Below, piece by piece: positions 53,579-63,193 of a DNA stretch of 64,000 nt (position 1 is its first letter; each line of letters opens with the position of its first letter). The stretch comes from Tianweitania sediminis (GTDB lineage Bacteria; Pseudomonadota; Alphaproteobacteria; Rhizobiales; Rhizobiaceae), in NCBI RefSeq assembly GCF_017813335.1, contig NZ_JAGIYY010000003.1, positions 1 to 64,000 of the forward strand, given 5' to 3'. A program made the translations under genes and the position numbers. Below the pieces are notes generated by a model. That model worked only from the letters and a program-made list of their open reading frames with translations. It was not told where the DNA came from and ran no database searches.

Positions 53579-54304
53579 TCAGACTGCCATTGGATTGGCG
53601 AAATGCCAGTCCCGGAACATCTGCATATGCGGCAGGAGGCCGTCGGGTGCTGCAGTTGAATCACCAAGGATCACGGCTCCATCGATTTCCGGATCCGGAT
53701 CAACAGCCACATGCGCCTGGATGCGGTCGGCAATTGCTTCGGCGGACATCGGCAGCTGGTAGCGCCGAAACACCACCGTTCCCGCCGTTGTCGCAAGCAC
53801 CTGGTAACCGGGCTCATGCGTGAAGGTACGCAGGTTGAGCCCCGTTTCTTCGGCGACCTCGCGTTCCATGTTGAAGGCGATGTCGATCACGCCGTCCCGC
53901 AGGTCCGCTTCTTCCAGGGACCCGGCCGCGAAATAGACCTTCCCGGGATTGGCGGTCCGTTGGCTCATGCGGATCGCAACCAGCGCTCCGTCCTTTGCAA
54001 CCAGAGCCGGATGGGCGAAGCAATGGATGACGCCCGGGTGGGGGCGGATGCTTCGCCAGTAAAGCAGGCTTGCGTAGTCAGTCAGGTGACAGCAGCCGCG
54101 GAGTTCGTCGTCTGCCACATCCATTTGCGAAAACATGAGCACGCCGCCGTTGAAAAGCGCTGGCTGCGCCGCCTTCTCGATATGCCAATGACGGGCAATG
54201 GCCTCCGGGTTCTGCTTCGAAAACGGCAGAGGGTCGGGGTCGAGGCGCAGATTGACCGCACGAACCGGCTGCATCTGGTTGAGAAGGAGGTCGCGTCGGG
54301 TCAT
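53579..54304 (-). CDS. Nudix hydrolase-like protein
   Basis: About 241 residues. The Nudix box is seen as [13 protein letters not shown] and further on [13 protein letters not shown], the essential REVAEETGL core with a long G-to-R spacing. Nudix enzymes cut nucleoside diphosphate-linked compounds. The N-terminal 100 residues ([33 protein letters not shown]) are extra. Start uncertain: 54304 (MTRRDLLL) chosen; an ATG at 54274 also fits. Convergent with macB, 16 nt between stops. Confidence 0.65.
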   Translation of the reverse strand: MTRRDLLLNQMQPVRAVNLRLDPDPLPFSKQNPEAIARHWHIEKAAQPALFNGGVLMFSQMDVADDELRGCCHLTDYASLLYWRSIRPHPGVIHCFAHPALVAKDGALVAIRMSQRTANPGKVYFAAGSLEEADLRDGVIDIAFNMEREVAEETGLNLRTFTHEPGYQVLATTAGTVVFRRYQLPMSAEAIADRIQAHVAVDPDPEIDGAVILGDSTAAPDGLLPHMQMFRDWHFANPMAV

Positions 54305-54473
54305 GGCTGTGAGGTCCAGAAGTTGCCCCGCTCTATTGCAGTTTCCCCACACTGTCACGCGGCCAGGAGCCCAAGCGTTTGGAACAATGGCGTCCGGGAT
54401 GGGTTCTTCACGGAAGGCTCAGATTTGGTGGAAAATGCGCGGGATCCGCACCGCATCTATGGGAGAATCTTCG

Positions 54474-54998
54474 ATGAAACGCATTCTGTCCCGTTTGGCG
54501 CTCGCCACGACGCTCTTGGTCACCGGGCTGTTTGGCATGACAGCACCGTCCGCTGCGCAGATGGAACGCCTGCAAAACGAAGCATCGCAGAACAGTGCGA
54601 CACGCGTGTTGCCACCCCTGCAGCGTTATGACGGTGCGCGCGAACAGGTGCGCGGCAATGTGGTGCGCGCCGATTGGCGAGGCGATCGACGCCATTGGCG
54701 GCGAGACCGGGATCGCCGCCACTACCGGCAACACCGCCGCTATCATCGTGATCACTACCGCCGCGGTCGCGGGCCGGCGGTCTATTTCGATTATGGACCA
54801 AGCTATCGCTACGTCGAACCACGCTACGTCCAGCCGCGTTACGTCGCCCCACGCTTTGTGCGCCCTGCCCCTCGGATCCGCTTGTCGGCGGCCCATGTTC
54901 GCTGGTGCCACGCGCGCTATCGGTCATACCGGTCGTCCGACAACACGTTCCAGCCCTACAACGGACCGCGTCGGCAGTGTTACTCGCCCTATAGCTGA
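54474..54998 (+). CDS. BA14K-family secreted protein
   Basis: 174 residues. Signal peptide [20 protein letters not shown] with APSAAQ cleavage region, then a very Arg/His/Tyr-rich middle ([20 protein letters not shown]) and the BA14K C-terminus [25 protein letters not shown] lies 8 nt before the ATG. The Brucella member is an immunoreactive, lectin-like surface protein; such genes are common in Hyphomicrobiales, supporting the taxonomic guess. Confidence 0.8.
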   Translation: MKRILSRLALATTLLVTGLFGMTAPSAAQMERLQNEASQNSATRVLPPLQRYDGAREQVRGNVVRADWRGDRRHWRRDRDRRHYRQHRRYHRDHYRRGRGPAVYFDYGPSYRYVEPRYVQPRYVAPRFVRPAPRIRLSAAHVRWCHARYRSYRSSDNTFQPYNGPRRQCYSPYS

Positions 54999-55115
54999 TT
55001 GAGCTTTCGGGGCTGGTTCGGCCCCCAGCCTCTCTGCGGCCATCTTCGCGCTTGAACAATTTTCCCATAGCCATCTATTAGCGGTTGCATACAAAATGCG
55101 TAGCGGTTGAGGGAA

Positions 55116-55409
55116 ATGTCTGATCCAGACGATCAACAAGCGCGGCAGCTGCACCGGCAGCGTGTGCTGAAGGGCGCGACGATCTTGAACGGCGTTTCGC
55201 AGTCAGAGATCAGCTGCACGATCCGCAACATGCATGAGCATGGCGCCGAGCTTCGGGTATCGCCCGAGGCCTTGGTGCCGACGAGCTTCCTGCTTTACGT
55301 GCCTGTGGACGGCATCGCCTATCAAAGCGAGTTGCGTTGGCGCACGGGCAACAGAGCCGGCGTGCGCTTCACCGGCACCGCTCCCAAGCCGCACTGGCAC
55401 TACGGCTGA
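55116..55409 (+). CDS. PilZ-domain protein (c-di-GMP receptor)
   Basis: 97 residues forming a minimal PilZ domain: RVLKGATILNG in place of the usual RxxxR, followed by ISCTIRNMHEHGAELRVS, the (D/N)xSxxG-like strand here as NMHEHGAEL, and WRTGNRAGVRFTG. The start at the ATG 55116 gives a ribosome site only 2 nt away, so the true start could be the TTG at 55107. The RxxxR is reduced, so c-di-GMP binding is uncertain. Confidence 0.65.
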   Translation: MSDPDDQQARQLHRQRVLKGATILNGVSQSEISCTIRNMHEHGAELRVSPEALVPTSFLLYVPVDGIAYQSELRWRTGNRAGVRFTGTAPKPHWHYG

Positions 55410-55522
55410 TCCCGAGAAAAACGCACGCGCCGCAACCTGAGCCGCGAGCGCGTATTAGATTTTCACCCCGACGAACTTTGCTGCGTAACGTGCGCAGAAC
55501 GGGGGAAGTTCGTTCTTGCCGA

Positions 55523-56780
<1,258 letters not shown>

Positions 56781-57419
56781 TCAGTGTCCGGGTTTCGCCG
56801 GGTTCTCTCGCGCGCCGTAAAGCGCGAAGAATTGGGTGACCGCGCGCTGCGCGTCGGCCAGGATCTCATCGGGTTTCAACTCGATCGCCTCGCCAAGCAG
56901 AAGCCGCACCTGCACATCGCGGGCCACCAAGCCGAACAGCGTGCGAAAGGTTTCTTCCGTGTCGTCGAAATGGAGGAGCCCTACGGCACGGCCTGCTTCC
57001 AGAACGGGCTTCAGCCGCTCACCGATGGCGAAGCGTCCATTGGCCAGCACGATGGCGCCAAGCGTGTTGGGCGGAGATCCGGCTCCGCCAATCGCCACCC
57101 GGTTCAGCGCGAGCGACGTCCGGCTCGAAATCACGCTCAACCAGTTGGCGGCGAAATCCCTGAGGCTGTCACGCAAGGCACTGCTGTCGAGATGCTGGGC
57201 ATCGAAATTGCCGGCACGCACCTGCGATGCCTGCCAGCGCACGGTTTCGCTGAGCAGGCCGTCGCGATCGCCGAACCACTTGTAAAGCGTTTCCTTGGAG
57301 CAGCTGGCGCGCCGAGCCACAGCTGTCATGGTCAAAGCATCGCCCTTTTCCACCAACAGCTCGAGCACGGCGTCGAGCACGGCCTGCTGTCGTTCTGAAG
57401 GGATCGCCTCGGCGCTCAT
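56781..57419 (-). CDS. TetR/AcrR-family transcriptional regulator
   Basis: 212 residues. N-terminal HTH: RQQAVLDAVLELLVEKGDAL and VARRASCSKETLYKWFGDRD. The C-terminal domain is unremarkable. An inverted repeat AACCGTA-N8-TACGGTT sits 3 nt before its start (57422-57443) and is probably its own operator. Lies between ilvC and kup on the same strand; target genes unknown. Confidence 0.85.
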   Translation of the reverse strand: MSAEAIPSERQQAVLDAVLELLVEKGDALTMTAVARRASCSKETLYKWFGDRDGLLSETVRWQASQVRAGNFDAQHLDSSALRDSLRDFAANWLSVISSRTSLALNRVAIGGAGSPPNTLGAIVLANGRFAIGERLKPVLEAGRAVGLLHFDDTEETFRTLFGLVARDVQVRLLLGEAIELKPDEILADAQRAVTQFFALYGARENPAKPGH

Positions 57420-57421
57420 TC

Positions 57422-57443
57422 AACCGTACCGTACGTTACGGTT
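57422..57443. promoter_or_regulatory. Operator-like inverted repeat before tetR
   Basis: AACCGTA and TACGGTT flank CCGTACGT, which itself contains the palindrome CGTACG. A 22-nt symmetric site directly abutting the ATG is a typical autoregulatory TetR operator. Confidence 0.6.
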
Positions 57444-57504
57444 CGGCTGATTAGCGGGAAGATGTGGCGCGCGCAAGCACCTTCTTTGCGGGCTGGACCT
57501 TGTT

Positions 57505-59433
57505 CTAGACGGCGACCTGAGTGCCGATCTCGACAACGCGGCCGGTGGGGATCTGGAAATACTCGGTCGCGTCGGCGGCCGAACGCGCCATGGAGATAAA
57601 CAGGCGGTCCTGCCACTGCGGCATGCCGGAATTGGCGGATACTTTCAGCGACCGGCGGGACAGAAAGAAGGACGTCGTCATGATGTCGAACTTCCAGCCG
57701 AGCTTACGGCAGATCGCCAGTGCGCGCGGGATATTGGGGCGCTCCATATAACCGAACCGCAGCGAAACGCGCATGAATAGCGGGTTCAGATCTTCGATCA
57801 GCGCCCTTTCTTTCTCGGGCACGCGCGGCGTTTGTGCCGTCACCACGGAAAGGATCACGTTCTTCTCGTGCAGCACCTTGTAGTGCTTCAGGCTGTGGAG
57901 CAGCGCTGTGGGCGTGCGCTGAGGGTCGGCCGTCAGGAACACGGCCGTGCCTGGCACCAGCGTCGGCGGCTTCTTGGCGAGCTGTTCGATAAAGAAGTCG
58001 AGCGGCACTTCGTTCTTGCGCGTCTTGTCGAAGAGCGTCCGGCTCCCGACCACCCAGGTGCCCATGAGCACGATCACAAGGAGCGCGACGAGGATTGAGG
58101 CCCAGCCGCCGTCGAAGACCTTCACGATGTTCGACACAAAGAAGCCGATGTCGATGCTGATGAAGATCGCCGATAAGGCAATCGCCACCGAAACCGGCCA
58201 TTTCCAGATGCGCAGCATGGCGACAAGCAGAAGGATGGTGGTGATCAGCATGTTTCCGGTGACGGAGATACCGTAGGCGGCCGCAAGCGAGCTGGACTCC
58301 TGGAAGCCGATCACCAGCATGAAAACCACGATGCCGAGTAGCATGTTGACGCGCGGCATGTAGATCTGCCCCGACTGCTCCGCGGATGTATGCTGGACCT
58401 GGAGCCGCGGCAGCATGTTGAGCTGCACCGCCTGGCGCGTCAGCGAAAAGGCGCCGGAGATCACGGCCTGGCTGGCGATCACGGTTGCCACCGTCGCGAG
58501 CAGCACCATCGGCACAAGCGTCCAGCCCTCGTTCATCTCAAAAAACGGGTGCCCGATCACGCCGTCATGGGCGAGCACAAAAGCGCCCTGCCCGAAATAG
58601 TTCAGCAGCAGGCAGGGAAACACCATAACGAGCCACGCCATCACGATCGGCTTGCGGCCGAAATGACCAAGGTCGGCATAAAGCGCTTCCGCCCCCGTAA
58701 CGGCCAGAAACACCGCACCAATGGTCACGAAGGCTGTTGCCGGCGAGTGCATCAGGAACAGCACGATGTAGTACGGGTTCAGCGCATACAGGATGCCGAA
58801 ATCATCCGAGATGTGGATCAGCCCGGACAACCCGATCGCCAGGAACCACAGCGCCGTCAACGGACCGAACACAATCGCCACCTTGGCTGTGCCGAAGCGC
58901 TGAACAGCAAACACAAGCGCCAGGATCACCAGCGTGATCGGCACCACATAGGGCTCGAACCGAGGCGTAACGACCTTCAGGCCTTCAACCGCCGACAACA
59001 CCGAAATGGCCGGCGTGATCACCGCATCGCCGTAAAACAGTGCCGCTCCCACCATGCCGACGCCCAGGAGAACGGCGGGACGCGATGCAAAGCTTGAGCG
59101 AACCAGCGCCATCAGGGACAAGGTGCCGCCCTCGCCACGGTTGTCCGCGCGTAGAACAAACAGGATGTATTTCACGGTGACGATGATCGTCAGCGCCCAA
59201 AAGATCAGCGACAGGACGCCAAGGATCTGCTCGCGCGTGGCGAGGTTACCGCCGCTGGCCGCATGCAGCGCTTCGCGGAAGGCATAGATCGGGCTTGTGC
59301 CGATATCGCCGTAAACGACGCCCAGCGCGCCGAGCATCAGGATCGCAAGCCCCTCGTTTCCGTGTGCGGTTGTCTGCTGGGAAGTGGGGGATACTGCGGG
59401 TGACGCTGTGACGGTTGGCTCGTCAACACTCAT
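57505..59433 (-). CDS. kup: Low-affinity potassium transporter Kup
   Basis: 642 residues from the ATG at 59433, which follows AAGGAGGG; a longer frame lacks a ribosome site. Family motif LMLGALGVVYGDIGTSPIYA opens the first helix, followed by some eleven more hydrophobic segments (EGGTLSLMALV, YGDAVITPAISVLSAVEG, GAEALYADLGHFG) and a soluble C-terminal domain. H+-coupled K+ uptake at the inner membrane. Confidence 0.95.
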   Translation of the reverse strand: MSVDEPTVTASPAVSPTSQQTTAHGNEGLAILMLGALGVVYGDIGTSPIYAFREALHAASGGNLATREQILGVLSLIFWALTIIVTVKYILFVLRADNRGEGGTLSLMALVRSSFASRPAVLLGVGMVGAALFYGDAVITPAISVLSAVEGLKVVTPRFEPYVVPITLVILALVFAVQRFGTAKVAIVFGPLTALWFLAIGLSGLIHISDDFGILYALNPYYIVLFLMHSPATAFVTIGAVFLAVTGAEALYADLGHFGRKPIVMAWLVMVFPCLLLNYFGQGAFVLAHDGVIGHPFFEMNEGWTLVPMVLLATVATVIASQAVISGAFSLTRQAVQLNMLPRLQVQHTSAEQSGQIYMPRVNMLLGIVVFMLVIGFQESSSLAAAYGISVTGNMLITTILLLVAMLRIWKWPVSVAIALSAIFISIDIGFFVSNIVKVFDGGWASILVALLVIVLMGTWVVGSRTLFDKTRKNEVPLDFFIEQLAKKPPTLVPGTAVFLTADPQRTPTALLHSLKHYKVLHEKNVILSVVTAQTPRVPEKERALIEDLNPLFMRVSLRFGYMERPNIPRALAICRKLGWKFDIMTTSFFLSRRSLKVSANSGMPQWQDRLFISMARSAADATEYFQIPTGRVVEIGTQVAV

Positions 59434-59662
59434 GATAGTGCCCTCCTTTCGGGCGGGCGGCTCATTACGCCTGCTTGGCGGTAAGATCAATCGGCATCAT
59501 CCGCACACCTCCCGCTGCCCAAGGGTGAGCTAGTGCGCCTGCATTGGCCGTGTTGGCCTGAAGCCCTATCTAGGCAAGGCGCTTCCATTTGGGAGGTGGC
59601 CCGCAGCGGGAGCCCCGCGGTGCGGTCTGGTTTTCACGAGCAAGGAAACAAGAGGAAACTTC

Positions 59663-60064
59663 ATGCCTTCTTCCCTGGACGCAGTTCCGGCAGTCCGGCG
59701 CATCGAAACGGACCGCGATGACGTGTTTGCTTGTGAAATCACCGGGCATGTTTCAGCCGCTGATTTCGAGAACCTCTACGGCCTTCTTGAGGGCGCCTAC
59801 GCCCTTCACAATCAGGTCGATGTGCTCGTGCATTTCACGAATTATGATGGCGTCGACTGGTCGGAAGTGTCGGACAACACGAAACAGGAAGGCCAGGAGC
59901 ATGCCAGCCGGCATGTTCGTCGTTGCGCCTCCATCGGCGGCCCTGACTGGGTGTCCTACTTCAAGGGCTGGTTTGCCCCTTCCGTTGATGTCGAACTGAG
60001 GCGCTTCGAAGACGACGAAGAAGAACAGGCATGGGCCTGGATCGGGGCGCGCCCGATCGGCTGA
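59663..60064 (+). CDS. SpoIIAA/STAS-like protein
   Basis: 133 residues with AGAGGAA before the ATG. Sequence DDVFACEITGHVSAADFENL, VDVLVHFTNYDGVDW and VELRRFEDDEEEQAWAWIGA matches the SpoIIAA-like (STAS fold) family, small cytoplasmic proteins of uncertain role sometimes linked to lipid or stress responses. Confidence 0.7.
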   Translation: MPSSLDAVPAVRRIETDRDDVFACEITGHVSAADFENLYGLLEGAYALHNQVDVLVHFTNYDGVDWSEVSDNTKQEGQEHASRHVRRCASIGGPDWVSYFKGWFAPSVDVELRRFEDDEEEQAWAWIGARPIG

Positions 60065-60149
60065 GGATCTACTTCCACAATCAAGCTTATCGCCAAGACC
60101 GCAGCCGTGAGCTATGATGGGTCCCGTGGTTTTAAGGGGGACCATTCAA

Positions 60150-60554
60150 ATGAAACGTGTCGATGATGTCTTTATCGGCCTGGGACTTGCTTGGCTGATT
60201 GCCGGTATGTTGATGGGCACCTGGTTGGGTGCTTCAGGCAACTTCCAGTTCACCAACACACATGCGCACATGAACCTCGTCGGCTTCACGGCCTCCGTGC
60301 TGTTCGGCCTGATCTACCGAGCCTATCCATCCATGAAAGCGTCCCGCCTCGCTCTTCCGCAGCTGGCGCTTTATCAGGCCGGAACAGTTCTGTTGCTGGC
60401 CGGCAAGGCCGTGATCGACAATGGCGGCTCCGAGGGCTTGGTCGGCATCGGTGCCATTGTGGTGATCTTGGGTGTCGCGCTGATGCTGGTTGTGTTTTTC
60501 GCCCGCAACCGAACCGTTGATGTACCCACGACGCTGACGCCAAGCCTGGGCTAG
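60150..60554 (+). CDS. Four-helix membrane protein with HAHMNLVG motif
   Basis: 134 residues from the ATG at 60150 (AAGGGGG upstream). Four hydrophobic segments: DVFIGLGLAWLIAGMLMGTW, NTHAHMNLVGFTASVLFGLI, LYQAGTVLLLAGKAVI and VVILGVALMLVVFFARN. The HAH and LVGF motif in helix 2 resembles cytochrome-oxidase-subunit-I-like or NnrS-type haem proteins, so haem or copper binding is possible but unproven. Confidence 0.65.
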   Translation: MKRVDDVFIGLGLAWLIAGMLMGTWLGASGNFQFTNTHAHMNLVGFTASVLFGLIYRAYPSMKASRLALPQLALYQAGTVLLLAGKAVIDNGGSEGLVGIGAIVVILGVALMLVVFFARNRTVDVPTTLTPSLG

Positions 60555-60573
60555 CCACGGCCGGCTCCAAAAC

Positions 60574-61701
60574 TCAGCGCACGACGGTCAGGCGCTCGGC
60601 AGCGCGCGTGACCGCCGTGTACAGCCAGCGTTGCCGGGTGTCACGGAACGCCCAGCTTTCATCGAACAAGACCACGTTGTTCCATTGCGAGCCCTGCGAT
60701 TTGTGCACGGTCAGCGCATAGCCATAGTCGAAATCGTCAAAGCGCTTCTTGAGCTGCCAGGAAATTTCTTCATCCGGCGTTTCAAAGGCCGCCTTCAGAA
60801 GCTTGATCTTGGCCACGCCGCGGTCGGGATCGTCTTCTTCCGGCGAAACCAGCAGGTTGATTCCCGGCTTCACCGTTTCGCGTGACGCCGTCATGACCTT
60901 CCAGAGCGAACCATTCAGCAGCCCCTTGGAGGGGTCGTTGCGCAGGCAAACAAGCTTGTCGCCCGCTTGCGGGTAGTCGGCCGTGAACCCTTTCAGTTCC
61001 CGCAGCCGTGCATTGTAGCGCCGGCGCGTGCGATTGGTGCCGACCAGCACCTGATCGGCGCCCAGCACCAGGTCCTGGTTGACCTCGTCCTTGCCGATCA
61101 CCTGTGCAGTGCCGTAGTCGCCATACATGAACTCCTTGCCTTCGCGGACTTCCAGCGCCAGCCGGATGATCGGGTTGTCGCGGGCTTGGCGATGGATTTC
61201 CGTCAGGAGGTGATCGGGTTCATGCTCGGTAAAGAACCCGCCGCCCGAAATCGGCGGCAGCTGGCCTGGATCGCCCAGCACCAGAATCGGCGTGCCGAAG
61301 CTCATCAGGTCGCGCCCGAGTTGCTCGTCCACCATGGAGCATTCGTCCACGATGATCAGCTTGGCGCGGGCTACGGGGCTTTGCCGATTGAGCGCGAAGG
61401 TGGGCGACATGGAGGTCTTGCCCGGTGCCTCGTCGGACACGGCCTCTTCACCGCGCGGGCGGTAGATCAGGGAATGGATGGTTCGCGCGTTCGTCGCGCC
61501 TTTTGATCGCAGCACCTGCGCCGCCTTGCCGGTGAAGGCCGCGAACTGCACGCTGCCATCGACATTCTCGGCGAAATAGCGCGCCAGCGTCGTCTTGCCG
61601 GTGCCGGCATAGCCGAACAAGCGGAAGATCTGCGGCTTGCCTGATTTCAGCCAGCGCGCGACCGCCTGCAGCGCGTCGTCCTGTTGTGGGGAAAACTTCA
61701 T
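60574..61701 (-). CDS. RecD-like ATP-dependent DNA helicase (AAA_30/UvrD_C_2)
   Basis: 375 residues: Walker A FGYAGTGKTTLARYFA, FTGKAAQVLRSKGA, Walker B KLIIVDECSMVD, ILVLGDPGQLPPI, and C-terminal YALTVHKSQGSQWNNVVLFD with YTAVTRAAERLTVV. It is a compact superfamily 1B helicase without RecB/RecC partners, common in alphaproteobacteria and phages. The start directly abuts a VapB-like remnant. Confidence 0.88.
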   Translation of the reverse strand: MKFSPQQDDALQAVARWLKSGKPQIFRLFGYAGTGKTTLARYFAENVDGSVQFAAFTGKAAQVLRSKGATNARTIHSLIYRPRGEEAVSDEAPGKTSMSPTFALNRQSPVARAKLIIVDECSMVDEQLGRDLMSFGTPILVLGDPGQLPPISGGGFFTEHEPDHLLTEIHRQARDNPIIRLALEVREGKEFMYGDYGTAQVIGKDEVNQDLVLGADQVLVGTNRTRRRYNARLRELKGFTADYPQAGDKLVCLRNDPSKGLLNGSLWKVMTASRETVKPGINLLVSPEEDDPDRGVAKIKLLKAAFETPDEEISWQLKKRFDDFDYGYALTVHKSQGSQWNNVVLFDESWAFRDTRQRWLYTAVTRAAERLTVVR

Positions 61702-61708
61702 CCCCAGC

Positions 61709-61834
61709 TCAAAGCGGATTCGAGGCAGGAGGGCAAGACAGAGCTATCGAGGTCAGTTGCGCGGAGTCGTTGCCCTTGGCCGCCAGTTCCCTCACCAGCC
61801 GGTCGGGGTTCGGATCTCGTACGTGGAAGGCCAT
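61709..61834 (-). pseudogene. VapB-type antitoxin, N-terminal part (41 codons)
   Basis: MAFHVRDPNPDRLVRELAAK is the classic opening of PSK-family VapB antitoxins. After residue 25 the sequence (GNDSAQLTSIALSCPPASNP) diverges from the family (which reads GESLTEAV) and stops, and no PIN-domain VapC lies nearby. Probably a remnant, though a very short functional peptide cannot be excluded. Confidence 0.5.
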
Positions 61835-61915
61835 GCAAGCGTCTCCGATCTAGACGACGTAACCTAGCGCCTAGACAAAAAGAACACAGGGCAACACAAC
61901 CAGGCTGCTGGCCTC

Positions 61916-62512
61916 CTAGCGGAGCATCGGCCACAACGTCGCCGCAAGCAAAATACCCATCGTGATATTGAACCACTTCAACTTGACGGGGTCGGCCAGG
62001 AACCCGCGTAGCGCCACACCAAACCCGGTCCAGGTCGACAGGCTGGGCAGGTTCACGATCGAAAAGGAAACCGCGATGATCATCACCGACCAGAACGGGT
62101 CAACCGGGTTGGTGTAGATCGCCATTGCGCTGACGCCGATCACCCAGGCTTTCGGGTTGACCCACTGAAACAAAGCGGCCTGGAAGAAGGTCAGGGGCTC
62201 GGCTCGGTTTTCCTTCGCTGTACCCATGGTGCGTGATGTGCCGATCTTCCAGGCGAGGTAAAGGAGGTACCCGCCACCCAACACTTTCAGGGCGACGTTC
62301 AACGACGGATAAGCGGTCAGCAAAGCACCAAGGCCAAGCCCGATGGCCAGCAGAAGCGAGAAAAAGCCTGCGCCGATCCCCAGGATATGCGGCACGGAAC
62401 GCGCAAAGCCGAAATTCACGCCGGACGAAAGCAGCATGAAGTTGTTCGGCCCAGGCGTGATGGAGCTCACAAAGGCAAATGCCAGGAGCGCAAGGAAACT
62501 GTCATGAGACAT
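61916..62512 (-). CDS. LysE/RhtB-family amino-acid exporter
   Basis: 198 residues, six predicted helices. SFLALLAFAFVSSITPGPNN and FMLLSSGVNFGFARSVPHIL are the LysE-family opening; GLGLGALLTAYPSLNVALKV and QWVNPKAWVIGVSAMAIYTN the middle. Exports amino acids or derivatives. Divergent to nothing; follows ilvN on the same strand with about 70 nt between. Confidence 0.88.
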   Translation of the reverse strand: MSHDSFLALLAFAFVSSITPGPNNFMLLSSGVNFGFARSVPHILGIGAGFFSLLLAIGLGLGALLTAYPSLNVALKVLGGGYLLYLAWKIGTSRTMGTAKENRAEPLTFFQAALFQWVNPKAWVIGVSAMAIYTNPVDPFWSVMIIAVSFSIVNLPSLSTWTGFGVALRGFLADPVKLKWFNITMGILLAATLWPMLR

Positions 62513-62579
62513 GAGATGACCTCGAAGGCGGAAACGCTCCGGTTACTGGATGGCGTTTCCGCGCTCTGCTGCGTTTTGC

Positions 62580-63152
62580 CTACATGCCTTCCGGCCCGCG
62601 GTTCATGGCCGCCACCCCGGTCCGACAGATCTCGATCAATCCGAGCGGCCGCATGATGGTGATGAACTGCTCGATCTTGGAAACCTTGCCGGTGATCTCG
62701 AAAATGAAGTGCTCCGTGTTGGCATCGATGACGCTGGCGCGAAACGCCTCCGCCAGCCGCAGAGCCTCCACGCGGTTTTCGCCTGTTCCAACAACCTTGA
62801 CCAGCGCGAGCTCGCGTTCCAGCGGCCGTTCCTGCCCGAGTTCGGTCGCACGCACTGAAAGGTCGACCACGCGGTGCACGGGAACGATCCGCTCCAGCTG
62901 ATGGCGGATCTGGTCCAGCACGTGAGCCGTCCCGCGGGTCACGATGGTGATCCGGGACAGATGGCTCTGGTGCTCGGTTTCCGAAACGGTGAGGCTCTCG
63001 ATGTTGTAGCCACGGCCCGAAAACAGGCCGATCACCCGCGCGAGCACGCCGGGCTCGTTGTCGACGATCACGGAAAGCGTATGGCTTTCGGGCTGTTGAA
63101 GGTCCCGGGCGATGAAGTAGGCCGATCCGGTCGGCTGAAGCTGCGCGTTCAT
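62580..63152 (-). CDS. ilvN: Acetolactate synthase small (regulatory) subunit
   Basis: 190 residues from the ATG at 63152. ACT domain: HTLSVIVDNEPGVLARVIGL and FSGRGYNIESLTVSETEHQS; C-terminal ALS_ss_C with EALRLAEAFRASVIDANTEH and FIFEITGKVSKIEQFITIM. Binds valine for feedback control of the IlvB catalytic subunit, whose gene lies 41 nt upstream on the same strand. Confidence 0.94.
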   Translation of the reverse strand: MNAQLQPTGSAYFIARDLQQPESHTLSVIVDNEPGVLARVIGLFSGRGYNIESLTVSETEHQSHLSRITIVTRGTAHVLDQIRHQLERIVPVHRVVDLSVRATELGQERPLERELALVKVVGTGENRVEALRLAEAFRASVIDANTEHFIFEITGKVSKIEQFITIMRPLGLIEICRTGVAAMNRGPEGM

Positions 63153-63193
63153 GGTCTTTTCTTGTCTCCGATCTTCACCCGGGCATTCGCCAC

